From the NCBI GenBank assembly GCA_002633005.1, contig NMRA01000240.1, positions 241,687-305,686 on the forward strand: a DNA stretch of 64,000 bases, in the 5' to 3' direction. This document shows, piece after piece, positions 1-10,860 of this stretch. The notes below the pieces were generated by a model. The model did no database searches, was not told the DNA's origin, and saw only the letters and a list, made by a program, of their open reading frames with translations. Each line of letters begins with the position of its first letter. Within the stretch, counting starts at the first letter, position 1. The position numbers were made by a program, and so were the translations under genes. Origin of the DNA: Phoronis australis (lineage: Eukaryota > Phoronida > Phoronidae).

Positions 1-807
1 TTTTTGGCATGTCCTAAGCCGAAAAATGATTTTGAAAAGCATAAACTATGGATCAAACTGTACGGCCACACGAGCAGCTGAACTTAGCGATGTTGCTTGA
101 TAACTCGAAGGCTATAATATACACAAATATATTAGTTCCAAGATACGCACTTTTCAGCTTGGTGGCTATGGTGCAGGGCTATCTCAAATTTTGACTTCCG
201 GGTTTCCTATGTCTGGCCGCATTTGTCTCTGGCGGCACCTGCTGGATCTCAGCACTCTAACGGTAGTCCCCGAAAATTGTTGTTCTCAAGGGCATTTTTA
301 TTTCAACCTAATGGACATTATTTTGTTTCGTATCAGAGGTACATTTTTGTTATTGACAAACCATAGGCTGGCGTTCAACTGAACTTCTCTCTCGGTCAAA
401 ATTCAGAGATTCGATCGGCACAGGGAAGGGCACTGGATTACTGCCGGAACTCAAAGCCTTGGTCGAGCTGTTGTCACTAAAAATAAATTGTTGAATTACT
501 TTTTGACGTGTACCTCTAGTATACACTATGTCTGTAGAGTTAGAGAGAGCTCATTTTGAAGTTGTTCAAACATGATATTTAGAATTATGAAGCTTTAAAA
601 AAGAATTTGAGTTACTTTTGTAAATACCTATTTTTGCAACTACCACACCAGACTTGTAATCTTTTGTAACCATATCACGACTTAGTGATCGTGTTACCTT
701 AAATTAAATAAAAGCTACCTTAATGGAATGAAACTACAAAAAATGTCAAGTTCATAAGCAGGTAGGCCTAATTTAAATGTCTTTATGTTGAAACGAATAA
801 TTCCATA
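1..807. other. no gene recognised
   Basis: AT-rich sequence with only short chance open frames. No splice-bounded exon, repeat or domain was recognised. Confidence 0.5.
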
Positions 808-1122
808 GGCGGATTTAGGGGGGCTGCCCCCCCCTCCCCTTGGCTGCCGCAAGCAAAATAAAACAGCAAGAGCGTGAAGCGTGAGGAAACATTGAGTTCA
901 GTAAATAGGACCGGTAGCAGAAGAGGAGGGCTCAGACCCCAGATCGCAGCGGAATTGTGATCCTGTTTTTTTTAGTCCACTGATAGATTTTCTGAGCCGA
1001 GGTCCAAAGGTCTATATCCCTGGCCCCGCAACTGTCGGGCCGCCTGTGCACCTACAATCGCACTTTGCCCAATTCCACGAGGCAACATATGTTGGGCCCC
1101 CCTGTGGTATCCTAGATCCGCC
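808..1122. repeat. hAT-like MITE (non-autonomous DNA element)
   Basis: The left end reads GGCGGATTTAGGGGGGC and the right end is its imperfect inverse, GATCCGCC followed by ACTG. Ends of the type CAGTGGCGGATCTAGG are typical of hAT-type miniature elements. AATTC occurs just outside both ends and may be a remnant of a target-site duplication, although hAT duplications are normally 8 bp. There is no coding capacity. The interior is GC-rich compared with its surroundings. Confidence 0.55.
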
Positions 1123-1871
1123 ACTGAATTCCAGACATTAGTTTGACTTAGACACAGGCCCTAGACCTACCGGAGCTAGTTGTTTGCCTAGGACAAGATG
1201 AGTGTGTACCTGAGCTATGAACCTGATTTTTTTTATCAAAAAAATTCGTTACAAGATTAGACAAGCGTAAACAGTGATATCGAGTCGACCTAGTCACAGA
1301 CTATAGTGCATGTGTTGTCTGTAATCTATGACCTACTTTACTCCAGGAGTTCCACCAAGGTGACCTACTTTTCATTTGGCGTAATTTAGTAGACGACAGA
1401 ATAAAAATATCGGTGAATCTTAACTAATTTTATTCGAAAGATCATGAAATCTATGGAATCGTACAGATAATTCGACATACCCAGCTTTACATGAACATAT
1501 CGTATCAGTGGCCTTGTCATTTGTCAGGTGAAGGTGGCCCCAAAACCGAGGGGTTCTTCGGATTTTCGCTGGCTCCTCGAGCACTTATTTTTCATCGTCA
1601 CCTTTACAAATTCCCATATCATGAACGTACGATTCTCTGTTGAAAAGCATCGCCTCTTGTTTCTGTCGAAGCGTTTTCAAATAGTGCAAAAACACTCATC
1701 GATTCCACCAGGAACGTCGTTTAGCGCCAGTGTATTTGCCTCTAACATCTCTTTCGAATGTCGGGTATCACGTGAGTTTTCGCATAGGGGCGGAGCTTGC
1801 GATAGGTCAATTGCTGGAGTCAGCGGCCCATATAACAGACACAGTGACGTGGGTGACGGAGACAGAGTTTA
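1123..1871. other. no gene recognised
   Basis: An open frame runs through 1528-2046 on the + strand, but it lacks a recognisable domain. The only protein-like signal nearby is the separate frame annotated at 1872-2090. Confidence 0.4.
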
Positions 1872-2090
1872 TAACAGTGGTGGCGAGGATTTTTTCACGA
1901 ACAGTCAGCCGATGGGTATGTGTTTGAGTCCGAGTATAGTGAGGCAGAATACGCAAAGTCAGATACTGAGAGGATTGAGGCAGAGACTGGACACAGACGT
2001 GGTAGGACGTCTTGGCCCAAATGCACGGTGTGCACTGTTATATTGACCTCAATGGAATGCCTATGCTGTTCTAACTGGATGATTGCTTGA
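1872..2090 (+). pseudogene. P2X7C-like zinc-binding domain fragment
   Basis: In the frame starting at GAT 1911 the translation gives a GYVFESEY start. It continues with an acidic stretch, then a core W-x2-C-x2-C-x7-M-E-C-x-C-C. This follows the layout of proteins with a P2X-receptor-7 C-terminal-like domain, in which 'GYxFEP' precedes an acidic region and a W-C-x-C-x2-C...M-x-ECVCC core. Such proteins are abundant, often repeat-associated, in cnidarians and invertebrate deuterostomes. The usual W-C at the start of the core is W-P here, and the frame stops at 2088 soon after the CC pair, so the rest of the domain is missing. The TIR transposon begins 70 bp downstream, which suggests that element truncated or displaced the gene. 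Family assignment is from motif spacing by eye. Confidence 0.45.
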
Positions 2091-2793
2091 ACAAATACCC
2101 CGCTAACATACTGCCATGTCACTCCATCGCCATACACCTGTCATCTTCTAAAAATCTAAAATAGTCTAGACGCATTTCCTGAAAAGAGCCCTGTATAAGG
2201 TTCTATAAGCTTTTTTTAGTAAAAGTTGGGAACAAGACTTTTTCGCACAATCAAGGCATGGCGAATTCAACTAACCCTGTTCCCAAGCCGAATTTTGCAC
2301 TGTTGACCATCTAATTAGTATAAACAAAATGGCGGCCAAATTGTCAAGTTCAGGTAAGAGATCACTTATGAAAACTAAAAAATGCAACTCTAAAAACTAA
2401 TTATGCAAATTAGGTGCCGCCATTACCATACAATGTAATTTGCGTCTTAAGTTTGTGCTCCTGCAGGATAACTTGAAAAATGAGGTGTTAATACTTATAT
2501 TTTCATGGTCAACAAACATGCTAAAGACATTTTTGGAGCAATTTATTTCATATTTATTGGGTTATAGATGTATACTTTCAGAATGTGGCAAAAATAGTCG
2601 TTAATCTGTAATGCTCGTTAAGCAAGGTGACACTATTTTGACGGAATATAAGGACAAATGTTCACACTATCCCGTTATCTTCCATTCACAAAAACAGTTT
2701 TAGTTATTGTTATTGAAGGCATTAGATTCTCTGTTGCATGAATTGTTTTCAGGCCTGTTGAACACAGTTTTAGCATTCACTTTTTGGTACTTT

Positions 2794-4395
2794 TTAACAT
2801 GCCTGAAGAAAGGCATATGAAACTGTTTGCAAACAAGGATTCTGATCATGAATGTGCTGCTGGCATGTGCATAATGATATGCATCGTCCAGATTTCTTGC
2901 GTTTGCACTGTCTACTGTTGCGCTGTTTCTGGCATGCACACAATACCATCTCTAGGCAGTTATCTGGGATTTTACTCTGTGTCATCAGCATGGGCAGCAA
3001 GCATACGTTTGTGTGTGTCCCTCCCATATCAGAGGGTGCTGGGAGCTCAGGTATGGAACAATTATCATTTTGCCATACCTTGACCTGATAGTGCACTATA
3101 ATCATATGGAAACGGAGGGCATTATGCGTTGGGGGAAGGACTTCTGGGTTCACGCGCTTGGAGAATAATAAATGGCGTGCTACATCTACAGGTCTGTTCT
3201 GGTCGTGTTGCATATTTTGCAGACAAATACTTCTGAAGCCATCGTAATTTTCTCAGTGAGTTCACCAAATGCAGAGGTTCTTAAGCAATCTGTTATGCTC
3301 TAGGAACACCTTCCATGATGATTGTTTCATGTGATTGGCAAAGTACGAGTTGGTGCTAAACCCGGTCACGGCATGAAAAGCAAACAAGGATGTTGCTGAG
3401 TCTCGTAGTACTTTGTTGAAAAGTGCTTCAATAGGTATATATGACATCAGACAGAAACGCTCACAATGCATTTGTTGGAAGTGCGATACCAGAAGCAGTA
3501 GAACATTGGGTGTCCCTGGAAAACACGGATGACTGTGGACAGCATGCAGTACCAGTCTTACATCTGCTTCTTCATGTGTGAATTTCAGAGTACTCAAATC
3601 AGTCATATCTATAGATGATTTAATTGACTTCCAGCTCACCTTTGAACCTCCTGCAAACATAACATCTTTATCTTCAGGTGTCTACAAACACAGTTCATCT
3701 GACAAGAAATATGTTAGGTCTGCTTTCTTCTCAGCCAGTGTCCGAAAATTTTACCAGTTTTGAGGAAGAGGTACATCACGGCCTTCCAAAAATCACCCGA
3801 ATTGCCGTGATCCTTTACTGAGCTGTTTTCTTCTTGTGCCCTTCATAGTTTCTTGTCTGTATATGTCAAATACAATATCAATTCTATGATATCGAAATCC
3901 TGTGTGTTTAGCACTGTTTTCATGAATGAATCAGCCAGATTTTCGAAGGTCACATCACCATCAGGCTTCCCAAGAGTTACCAGCAATGCTTCGATATCAA
4001 TAATGAGGTAAGCGGACGTGTCATGAAGCTGAATCGTTTCAGGACAGTCGATGTGATAGCTATTAATACTTCGACAGATGAAGATTTATATCCAGTGCGC
4101 AATGTACCACTCGTTTCTGCAAGACAACATGGACTGGAAGAAGCTCGCGTTTGAGCACAGGCGGCAAGTCAACTGGCCGACCCGCCTCATAAGCCGTAGC
4201 TAGACTGCGGAGTACATCCCTGTCTGCCTTAAGAACTATTTTCTTATCTTTATCTTTGGTTTGTTTCACCACATCATATAAGTTGACAAATGTTGGGGCA
4301 TTATTTTTGCGCATAGGTGCAGGAATTGACATGTCTGAATTATCGCATTGCTCAATGATAATCTGTTTCAAATTTCTTAATTTGTTCGTGTCCAA
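2794..4395 (-). pseudogene. repeat-associated gene relic with HEEAD motif and Cys-rich tail
   Basis: Three minus-strand blocks follow one another in different frames. Block 1 (4395-4063) contains a KADRDVLRSL motif followed by a 'lppvLkreLLPV' stretch. Block 2 (3660-3262) contains HEEADVRLVLHA, then LLLLVSH, and FHAVTGFSTNSYF with WKVFLEH. Block 3 (3213-2794) contains ARHLLFSK, then PPTHNAL, then IPELPAP, and ends in a cysteine-rich tail (C-x-C-x8-C ... C-x3-C-x-C). This order matches a large family of uncharacterised proteins that occur in many near-identical copies in cnidarian, lancelet and hemichordate genomes. Their biochemical role is not known to me. The conserved HEEAD and GCDT-like motifs hint at an acidic active site, possibly nuclease-like, but that is inference. 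Frame breaks between the blocks mean the gene is dead here. It lies wholly inside the 2162-6002 TIR element. Confidence 0.6.
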
Positions 4396-4886
4396 GTTCC
4401 TTGATATGCAAAAGTGACTCTTGGATTGGTGCTGTTGCTAGGTCTTTTGTTCCAAGGGTTTGTAGCAGCCAAGGCCTTGCGGACGAGAAAGCCTTCAATC
4501 CATGGAAAGTGTAAAGAAGGGAACTCTTGACAGTTTCCTGGCTATCGTGGCTTCGTTGTGAAACTATGTACTCCCACAGCGGTAAGTTTGTTCAGCTATA
4601 TGTTATCTCAGATGCAATGAGAGTGTCCACCTCCATAGAGCTGACGTGGTTTTGGTATTACCGATGATGCCACCTCCGTTTTGCCTGCCCCATTTACCCA
4701 TTGGTCAGAATCTACCTGACAGAGCATATGAGGAGATCGCTTGACTACAAAATTTCCTGCTTGAACCTCTGACCCTACTTGGGCATAATTCGGTGGGGCA
4801 GAATGAGAGTAAATGAATGGAGATGCAGTTCCCAAATGCCATCCCGTTGAGAGCATGTGTACTTTAACAATCTTGGAAGCTGAAAT

Positions 4887-5411
4887 TCACATCATCAGAC
4901 CTACTGTTGACAAAATGCCCAGGAGTTTCCTGAACTTATCCTGACTGAGAAATGTTATCAATTCCGGAATTTTCTGTGGATCATCATCTGCAGACATACT
5001 GGAAATACAAGCATGACAGTCGCTTCTGCAATGAACGAGAGAAGGCTTGGCACCAGGAGATGCCACAGAGCTTGCAAAGACAGTTTGTGTGCCCTCATAC
5101 TGTAGCTTTGCTGTACGACTTTCCACTGAGGACCAGTTCCATAGGTCGTGACCAAGTACTGCACTCTCTATACACACTTCAGCTATTCCGGAATCACTCA
5201 TGTGATCTTCTGTGGCCTTGTTGAAGTTCACTGACACATGAAGAACCACTAAACGAGGTACAGTATTAACATATTTTGGTATTTTGGGACCGACCACGTA
5301 AGCTCCATTAATCTGCAGCAGAGTGCTTGGTTGACTTTGAGTACGGTATGTTCCTGTCCAAAATGGGACGATATGGCCATGTATCTCTTTACAACAGCAT
5401 CTAAAAGTCAT
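4887..5411 (-). pseudogene. upstream coding fragment of the same transposon, family unknown
   Basis: This is a 174-codon open frame on the same strand and upstream of the HEEAD-family relic, inside the TIR element. It has a hydrophobic/beta-rich middle with NFNKATEDH and a C-terminal part ending in ITFLSQDKFRKLL. It could be the N-terminal region of the same protein or a separate transposon protein. I recognise no domain, and the codon pattern does not settle whether it is coding. Confidence 0.3.
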
Positions 5412-6017
5412 GTTGCTATGTTTGCAATACTTTTATGTCTTATCTAAATAGTGAGATGTTCGCAAAAGAGCATTGAAAATTATGATTTCTAATTTAGTTT
5501 TCAGGCATTTTAATGAGCATAAATTGTAACTTAGTGAAGGTGAAATAAAAAGCTTCACATGTGTCATAATGATATTTCTAGACCTTCAAAACATATGCAT
5601 AGACACTATATTTGTCATGTTTGCTTGCAAATTGATAAAATTCCACCGATATTTGAATTTTTCGGTAAAGGTGGAAGTTAATTAGCATACTTGTGAAATT
5701 TTATGACGTTCATTAATATGTTCTCAAAATTAATTGATCTAAGCACACTTATACTATGTTTTTGTAGCACAAATTTCCTAAGTTCGTCACATGTTGTACT
5801 CCTGGTCCCACGAATGTTTCTTATATTGTTGGTTTGGCGGCCATTTTGTTTATGCAAATTAGATGGTCAAAAACTCAATACCCAGCTTGGGAACAGGCAT
5901 AATCGGAATCAGCACACCATAATTATGCTTAAAAGATAGGTTCTCCACTTTTACTAAAAAATGCCTATAACATGCACATTTTCCAGAAATGCGTCTAGAC
6001 TAAAAGTCAAAAATAAA

Positions 6018-6523
6018 CTAATCAAAGTTTGGCTCACCGGCCTGTTCACTGGACGACGAACTGTCCTCACTAAGTGTCGAAATAGATCTGTTTTCAATCC
6101 GTTTACACAGCATCGCTGCAGGGCTGCTTACCGACTCTGGGCTGGAACCAACACCAGCACAGGGCGAATCACTGCCAGTTCCCAGAATGGCATGATCTGG
6201 GGTACTTTCGGAGGCATGGTTGGCACTGGGTGAAGGGCCTCCAGTCACTGTAAAGAACTCAGCTCTCGAGGCTTCTCGCTTCAAAAATGCACTGGTGGTA
6301 GTGGAAACGGGACACTGCCGGTAATCAAGAGCGTTGTTTTACAGGAACCTTCATCAAGTCTGCGTGCACATCCCTTTTGTAATCCGACGGTAGGAAATGC
6401 TTGCCACCCCCACCGAAATTCTTTGTACGTTGCATGAACGGGTAACGCTCTGTTCTTTATACGAACGAGCCAAATATGGCGGAGTGTGTCATTTTTCGGA
6501 AAGCGATGCAATTGCATACCCAA
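6018..6523 (-). pseudogene. THAP-domain transposase N-terminus (Kolobok-type), broken
   Basis: The upper part (6523-6281) encodes LHRFPKNDTLRHIWLVRI, the central part of a THAP zinc finger with its F-P and W landmarks. The first C-x2-4-C pair should lie across the LTR insertion point. The second frame (6284-6018) encodes a serine/acidic linker ending SSSSSEQAGEPNFD. The same two-part arrangement occurs at 18860-19419. THAP fingers are sequence-specific DNA-binding modules (C2CH zinc) found at the N-terminus of P-element and Kolobok transposases. The catalytic domain is absent, a frameshift near 6283 separates the two parts, and the frame stops at 6018, where the neighbouring TIR element begins. 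Confidence 0.65.
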
Positions 6524-6546
6524 AGTGAGCGTGAGAAAATAATGAG

Positions 6547-7445
6547 TGTCAGAATAAATATTGATTAACTAATTAGTAAGAATAGATCCATTTTAAGTTA
6601 CCCATAATTTGTGCATATGTACTTTTAAATCATGGGGTGAGACTTGTTGACATGTACTTTAACGTCAAAATCTATTTTTAGATGGTGTTTACAACTTTGG
6701 GTTCTGGGGTCAAAGCACTCTAGAGATTCTAGAATATTCTGAGAACAAATTGTAACAGCCAATAATAGGAGTGGATATGATCATGTGGTTTTTATTAGCC
6801 AATCACTAAACAAGTAGAATGTTATATTATGGGCTGAAATCAACAAGATAATAATCAACAATTATAGATGCGCTAAAGTAGTTGAAGCATAAATACATGT
6901 ACTTGCTACGGTGTACAGAGGCAATTGTACAACAGAGCCATCTCGTGGAAGATTCTAGAAAGGATGTTGGTAAGGGCAAGGATTAACGAACAGTAAGTTA
7001 ACTAACAGCTTGTCACTTGCATTGTGGGTAGTAAGGTACTACCTGAAGTGTTGCGTCAACAGCCAGAGACTGTGACCAGCAACAAGAATCGCGGGTAGAA
7101 GAAATTGCCTGCAAGTGTTGCATCACCAGAGACGGTGACCAGCAAGTACACTGTCGCTATACAGTGTGTGTGTAGTTCGAAGATTCACCAACAGGACAGA
7201 CATCCAACAAGTGGAGAGTCCTAGCTTGGATAGCAGATAACACATTTGATTGTTTTGGTTGTTTGATTAAAGCAATCTTTAAAGAGGGAGCTAGTAGATT
7301 ACTTAATTAACAATAGGTTTCATTTGTCTAATTAGAGGTCAACATATAATAAATTAATTACTGGATTTGATTATTCACTTTCCATCTACGCACAATCTCA
7401 AAGCATAGCTACCTTTTAAACAAACCCACAGTCAATCGTCTGACA
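6547..7445. mobile_element. solo LTR (899 bp) with 5 bp target-site duplication
   Basis: The element starts TGTCAGA and ends TCTGACA, a 7 bp inverted end of the TG...CA type used by LTR retroelements. It is flanked on both sides by the pentamer ATGAG (6542-6546 and 7446-7450). Removing it together with one ATGAG restores continuous alignment to the homologous Kolobok element near 19390. No internal retroelement sequence is present, so this is one LTR left after recombination. It contains CCAAT boxes (6758-6764 and 6800 region), an ATAAATA TATA-like box (6889-6895) and a short internal duplication at 7040-7145 (GTGACCAGCAA twice). Orientation is not proven; the promoter-like motifs suggest the + strand. 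Confidence 0.85.
6727..6739. promoter_or_regulatory. heat-shock-element-like motif inside the solo LTR
   Basis: TTCTAGAATATTC gives three perfectly spaced, alternating units (TTC, GAA, TTC), the minimal consensus for an HSF trimer site. A second TTCTAGAA occurs near 6952, downstream of the TATA-like box. Two CCAAT boxes lie between. Together they look like the U3 region of a stress-responsive LTR promoter. Motif presence is direct; function is inference. Confidence 0.45.
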
Positions 7446-7709
7446 ATGAGCATACCCCGATACGAAACAATCTTGCGGCGTGTTGAATTATTCCTTAACT
7501 AACGCAGACAATGACCGACATTATCAGAACCAAAGTAAAGCAATGACTAACTTGACAGCTCTCACAGAATATATGAAAACAAAATGGCTGGAAATTCTTC
7601 AACCCCCTAAACGTCACGGGAAGTCGTTGTTAACAAAAAATATGCCTAGGATAATCAACGAATCGCATTTTTACTAAAAATTACATTAAAAAGGGTTACC
7701 TTCTCTTTT

Positions 7710-9803
7710 CAACTCGCCAATTCCGCATCAAAACTGTTACAGCTGTCAAGTTAGAACGCCCACAAACACTGTTTTACGATATGTCAATAAGTTGAGTTAA
7801 GAACATCTATTGGTTAATACAAGGTTACGAAGAGTCAGGCAACCAATCACAGCATTAGACATCCTCCTCCTGCTCGTTTTCCTGCTGTTATAAGGAATGA
7901 CCTTTGCGACAGTTGTAACACATCAGTATTTTGAACACGGTGGGATTCTTCTCACTTACCCACGAAACATCGGAGAAGCGTGGATATCGCAGAAGTTGGT
8001 ACAAGAATGTCGCGTGTTGGTGGACATGACTCGCTGAAGATGGGTGCATACGTCACACACATGTCCGTGGAGCTGAGAGAATTGATTTCTTTTTTCTTCT
8101 ATCTCTTTGTTTTTGAGGATATTGAATTCACGGTTGTTACGTGAAGTGCTATATACATGTAGAAAGGTTTGATAAAGCTGACGCTGAACTCACTGGTCAA
8201 AAACATGGTAAAAGGTATTTTAAGCACTTTAATCGGCGTTCTACAATTGAGTCAAATAGTTATGGCTGGTCGTAAATCTGTGTTTAGCTTCGGATATTTA
8301 CGACATTTAAGGGCAATTGCATACCAAAGCAGATACTGGACTTTTTATGCAAAATCACTGATTCTTTTGAAACTTAGCTGACCAGTTGGGCTTGTCTTTT
8401 TCATAACGAGTTTCTGGGTTTCTTTAACCCTTTTTACGATCACTTTTTACTTTTTCTTAAAAATCGCAAAGAAAAGTACTGGGAAGTTGGTGACTTTTTG
8501 TCACCAAAAACACATCATCGTTTCACACTATAGCAAAAACGGCGTCATAGCAAGAAAGGAGGAAGAATAAAATACAAAAAAGACTTGTTTGGATGGATAT
8601 ATCAGATAAACATAAAAAAATCAGGAACTCCAACAGGGAATCAAGTTATTGGATGGAGTTTTTGTGTGAAAATTTTATTCCATTTTAGCCTACGAAAATG
8701 CTATATTAGACCATTTTTACTCATTTTATCGTCCTCCCCAATCTATATTGAAACATTTCGAAAACACGAATTAACTTTCATCTGTCACTGCTGCCGTGGT
8801 TTAGCGCAACACAAGAATAAAAAATCTGGTCTCTACCATGGTTTTTGTGCGGTCAATTTTTTACATAATCCACTTACACAGTTTTCCGTCAACATGTCAC
8901 TGTAAATTAGAGTAAAAAATTCTTGGTGGCGCTACTCGGCTCTGCAATAATTTATCGAGCAAGATTTCAAACAAACAAACAAATATCATCGCTGACAAAG
9001 GAGACCATGGGAAGCTACCGAGAGATTTTTGTTTACGGATTTTCAGTTTTGCAGGTGCAAAAAGGAAAATCTCTTATACGATTACAGAGCTCAAAAAAGT
9101 CAAGTGAAATATACAACCCTTAACCATCTCATACTTTGGAGAAGCAGGTTTTGTTCTAATGGTGGCCCAAAACACCTGCTTGGTCAGTTTTCGAACACGG
9201 TAATGAACTAAGTATTTCATGCACTGCCTAAAATGCATGTCAGTCCATTATCGGACCCCTAGACAACATCCTGGGTCTGCTCTTGAAAAGATGTGCTCTA
9301 CTATTAGCAAAGTGCATGCTAAAACTAGTCAAGTTCTTTTAGAGCACAAGTAAGAATGGAAAACAGTGGATACGAGGAGAGGGGTGTTGCGTATTGCACA
9401 TAGAAAGTGGTCACACAGTTTCTACCATGCATCGAGTGGCAAATGTCCACTGGAATATTTCGGAAAAATGGCAGATAAGGATATTTACGGTTAAAACCTA
9501 ATACTCTCATTGATATCCAAGCTACCTGCTTACCACATCAATATTTAAGCACTTGGATATTGCTGCGAATCACCAGCTAAAATTTTCACGGCAAGTAAGC
9601 GCCGTTCATGCAACTCAAACCCGCAGTTCTTTGAAGCTATGCTAAGTTTGCTGTATAAAGCGTTTCCATATGCCACTTTAGAAAACTGCATTTTGTTTGA
9701 AGAAAACAAGAGCTACTGGAACACAAAGATCATTTTATTTTGCTTAGTGCTCTCGTCCAAAATGCAGAGATCTCAAAATGGTCACTCGCTTAAAGAATCT
9801 CAC
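7710..9803. other. no gene recognised; one weak dispersed repeat
   Basis: AT-rich with chance open frames only. The stretch around 7955-8035 (GTGTTGGTGGACATGAC) resembles 23795-23865 (GTGTCGGTGGACATGAC), each preceded by a short motif around ACATC. This suggests a small dispersed repeat of unknown type. Confidence 0.35.
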
Positions 9804-9902
9804 CAGTGACGGAATTAGGGGAGTGCAAATATGTGACGGGCAAAATCCTGGCTAATACTCTGCCCTGACCTCCCATAACTCAAAATCCTGGATTCGTCCC
9901 TG
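9804..9902. repeat. 99 bp MITE with CAGTGACGGAATTAGG ends
   Basis: The element begins CAGTGACGGAATTAGG and ends with the near inverse CCTGGATTCGTCCCTG. An internal part (AAAATCCTGGCTAATACTC) recurs in the opposite orientation at 22752-22800. Ends of this form are hAT-like. It is non-coding. Confidence 0.55.
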
Positions 9903-10317
9903 AATACCTTTAGAATCAACCGCTTTGACGAAAGGTGTACTAAACGAGTCTCAAGGTGAACATCAATAAAATACCAATTAAAAGTAACACGATTTTAGTG
10001 CTTGCACAGTGTGACCCCGGCCCCTCATAGATATGATACTGATGAGTACAATATTAGCAGAAACAGAAATACTGAAGTGTATAAGAGAAATTCATTTAGA
10101 TCAATATTTAACCCTTAAGTGTCATATTCAGCATAGCATGACACGAAATTCGATCTTAGCTCGAAGAAGACGCATCTGAACTTACTTTCCCATAGCAAAA
10201 AATCCAGAGCTGACTGGCTGTGAGAACCACTGCTGAACTGTGAACACTCAACAGCAAAAACTGGCTTTTTTGTGTCAAATACAACTATACTCCTGTTATT
10301 TTGAAAAATAGTGGGGT
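9903..10317. other. no gene recognised
   Basis: Unannotated AT-rich DNA leading into the tandem repeat at 10318. Nothing recognised. Confidence 0.4.
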
Positions 10318-10860
10318 CAACTCAATAGAATAAAATCTCTACAATGCACAGCACCAGAACATCATGAACATGGATATATAAAACACATCGTTCGTAATAA
10401 AATTTCCACTTAATGGTTAACCACAGAATCAAGCTATCTTGGAAATGGATATGTGGATGTAAGTTAAGCTTAACTTAAACACACTGTTCACAATAAAAAT
10501 TCTACTGGCAATGCACAACATCAAGATAACATGAGTGTGGACACCAACTAAAACACATCGCCCGCAATGAAATCTCTTCTCGCAGTGCACAACATCAAGT
10601 TACCATGGGTAACAACTGTAACGTATTTAACGACCGAAGTCGGAGAACAAAGAATCAAGACTTAATTGAGCTAACAACTAACTTTATTCTGCTCTTTTTG
10701 GTGTCGCCACCTTACGGTGTATACATGTGTGAATGGCAATATCCCACAACAACCAAAACACATCGTCCACAATGAAATCTCTACTCGCAAAGTACAACAT
10801 CGAGTTAGGATGGATAACAACTAAAACACATCGTCAGCGCATGTTATACTGCTTTTCCAC
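10318..10860. repeat. degenerate minisatellite, ~80-100 bp unit
   Basis: The words AAAACACATCG, CAATGAAATCTCT and ACAACATCAAG recur in the same order about six times between 10318 and 10860, with unit lengths of roughly 80 to 100 bp and considerable divergence. The array is interrupted at about 10619-10747 by unrelated sequence containing CGACCGAAGTCGG. It is non-coding. Confidence 0.65.

Larger units (their letters stand above)
2162..6002. mobile_element. 3.8 kb DNA transposon with ~180 bp terminal inverted repeats
   Basis: The left terminus (2162-2345) and right terminus (5826-6002) are inverted copies. The outer ends read TAGTCTAGACGC and GCGTCTAGACTA, so TA flanks each end. Internal landmarks shared by both arms include TTTTTTAGTAAAAG and ATGGCGGCC. 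The interior carries broken minus-strand open frames, described separately. The TA flanks suggest a TA target-site duplication, but the superfamily is not clear because no DDE catalytic core was recognised. The element abuts the THAP fragment that starts at 6018. Confidence 0.75.
6003..7709 (-). mobile_element. Kolobok-like DNA transposon fragment (split by a solo LTR)
   Basis: Two stretches, 6005-6546 and 7446-7709, align base-for-base in outline with the THAP half of the better preserved element at 18412-19683. The match runs through the acidic C-terminal coding part, the THAP domain, and the terminal region containing GGATAATCAACGA and the CCTTCTCTTTT end. Only this half survives: no opposite terminus was found between 1 and 2162. 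The right end lacks a clean TTAA. The solo LTR at 6547-7445 interrupts it just upstream of the THAP coding start. Confidence 0.65.

Noticed and set aside
1528-2046. 172-codon open frame on the + strand
   Set aside because: The recognisable P2X7C-like motif is in a different frame over the same stretch; this frame shows no family features.
6700-7300. A heat-shock (HSP70-type) gene promoter
   Set aside because: The heat-shock-like motif, CCAAT and TATA boxes all lie within the solo LTR, and no chaperone coding sequence follows.
2162-7709. One single Kolobok element from 2162 to 7709
   Set aside because: The termini at 2162/6002 pair with each other and differ from the Kolobok end at 7709, so these are two adjacent or nested elements.
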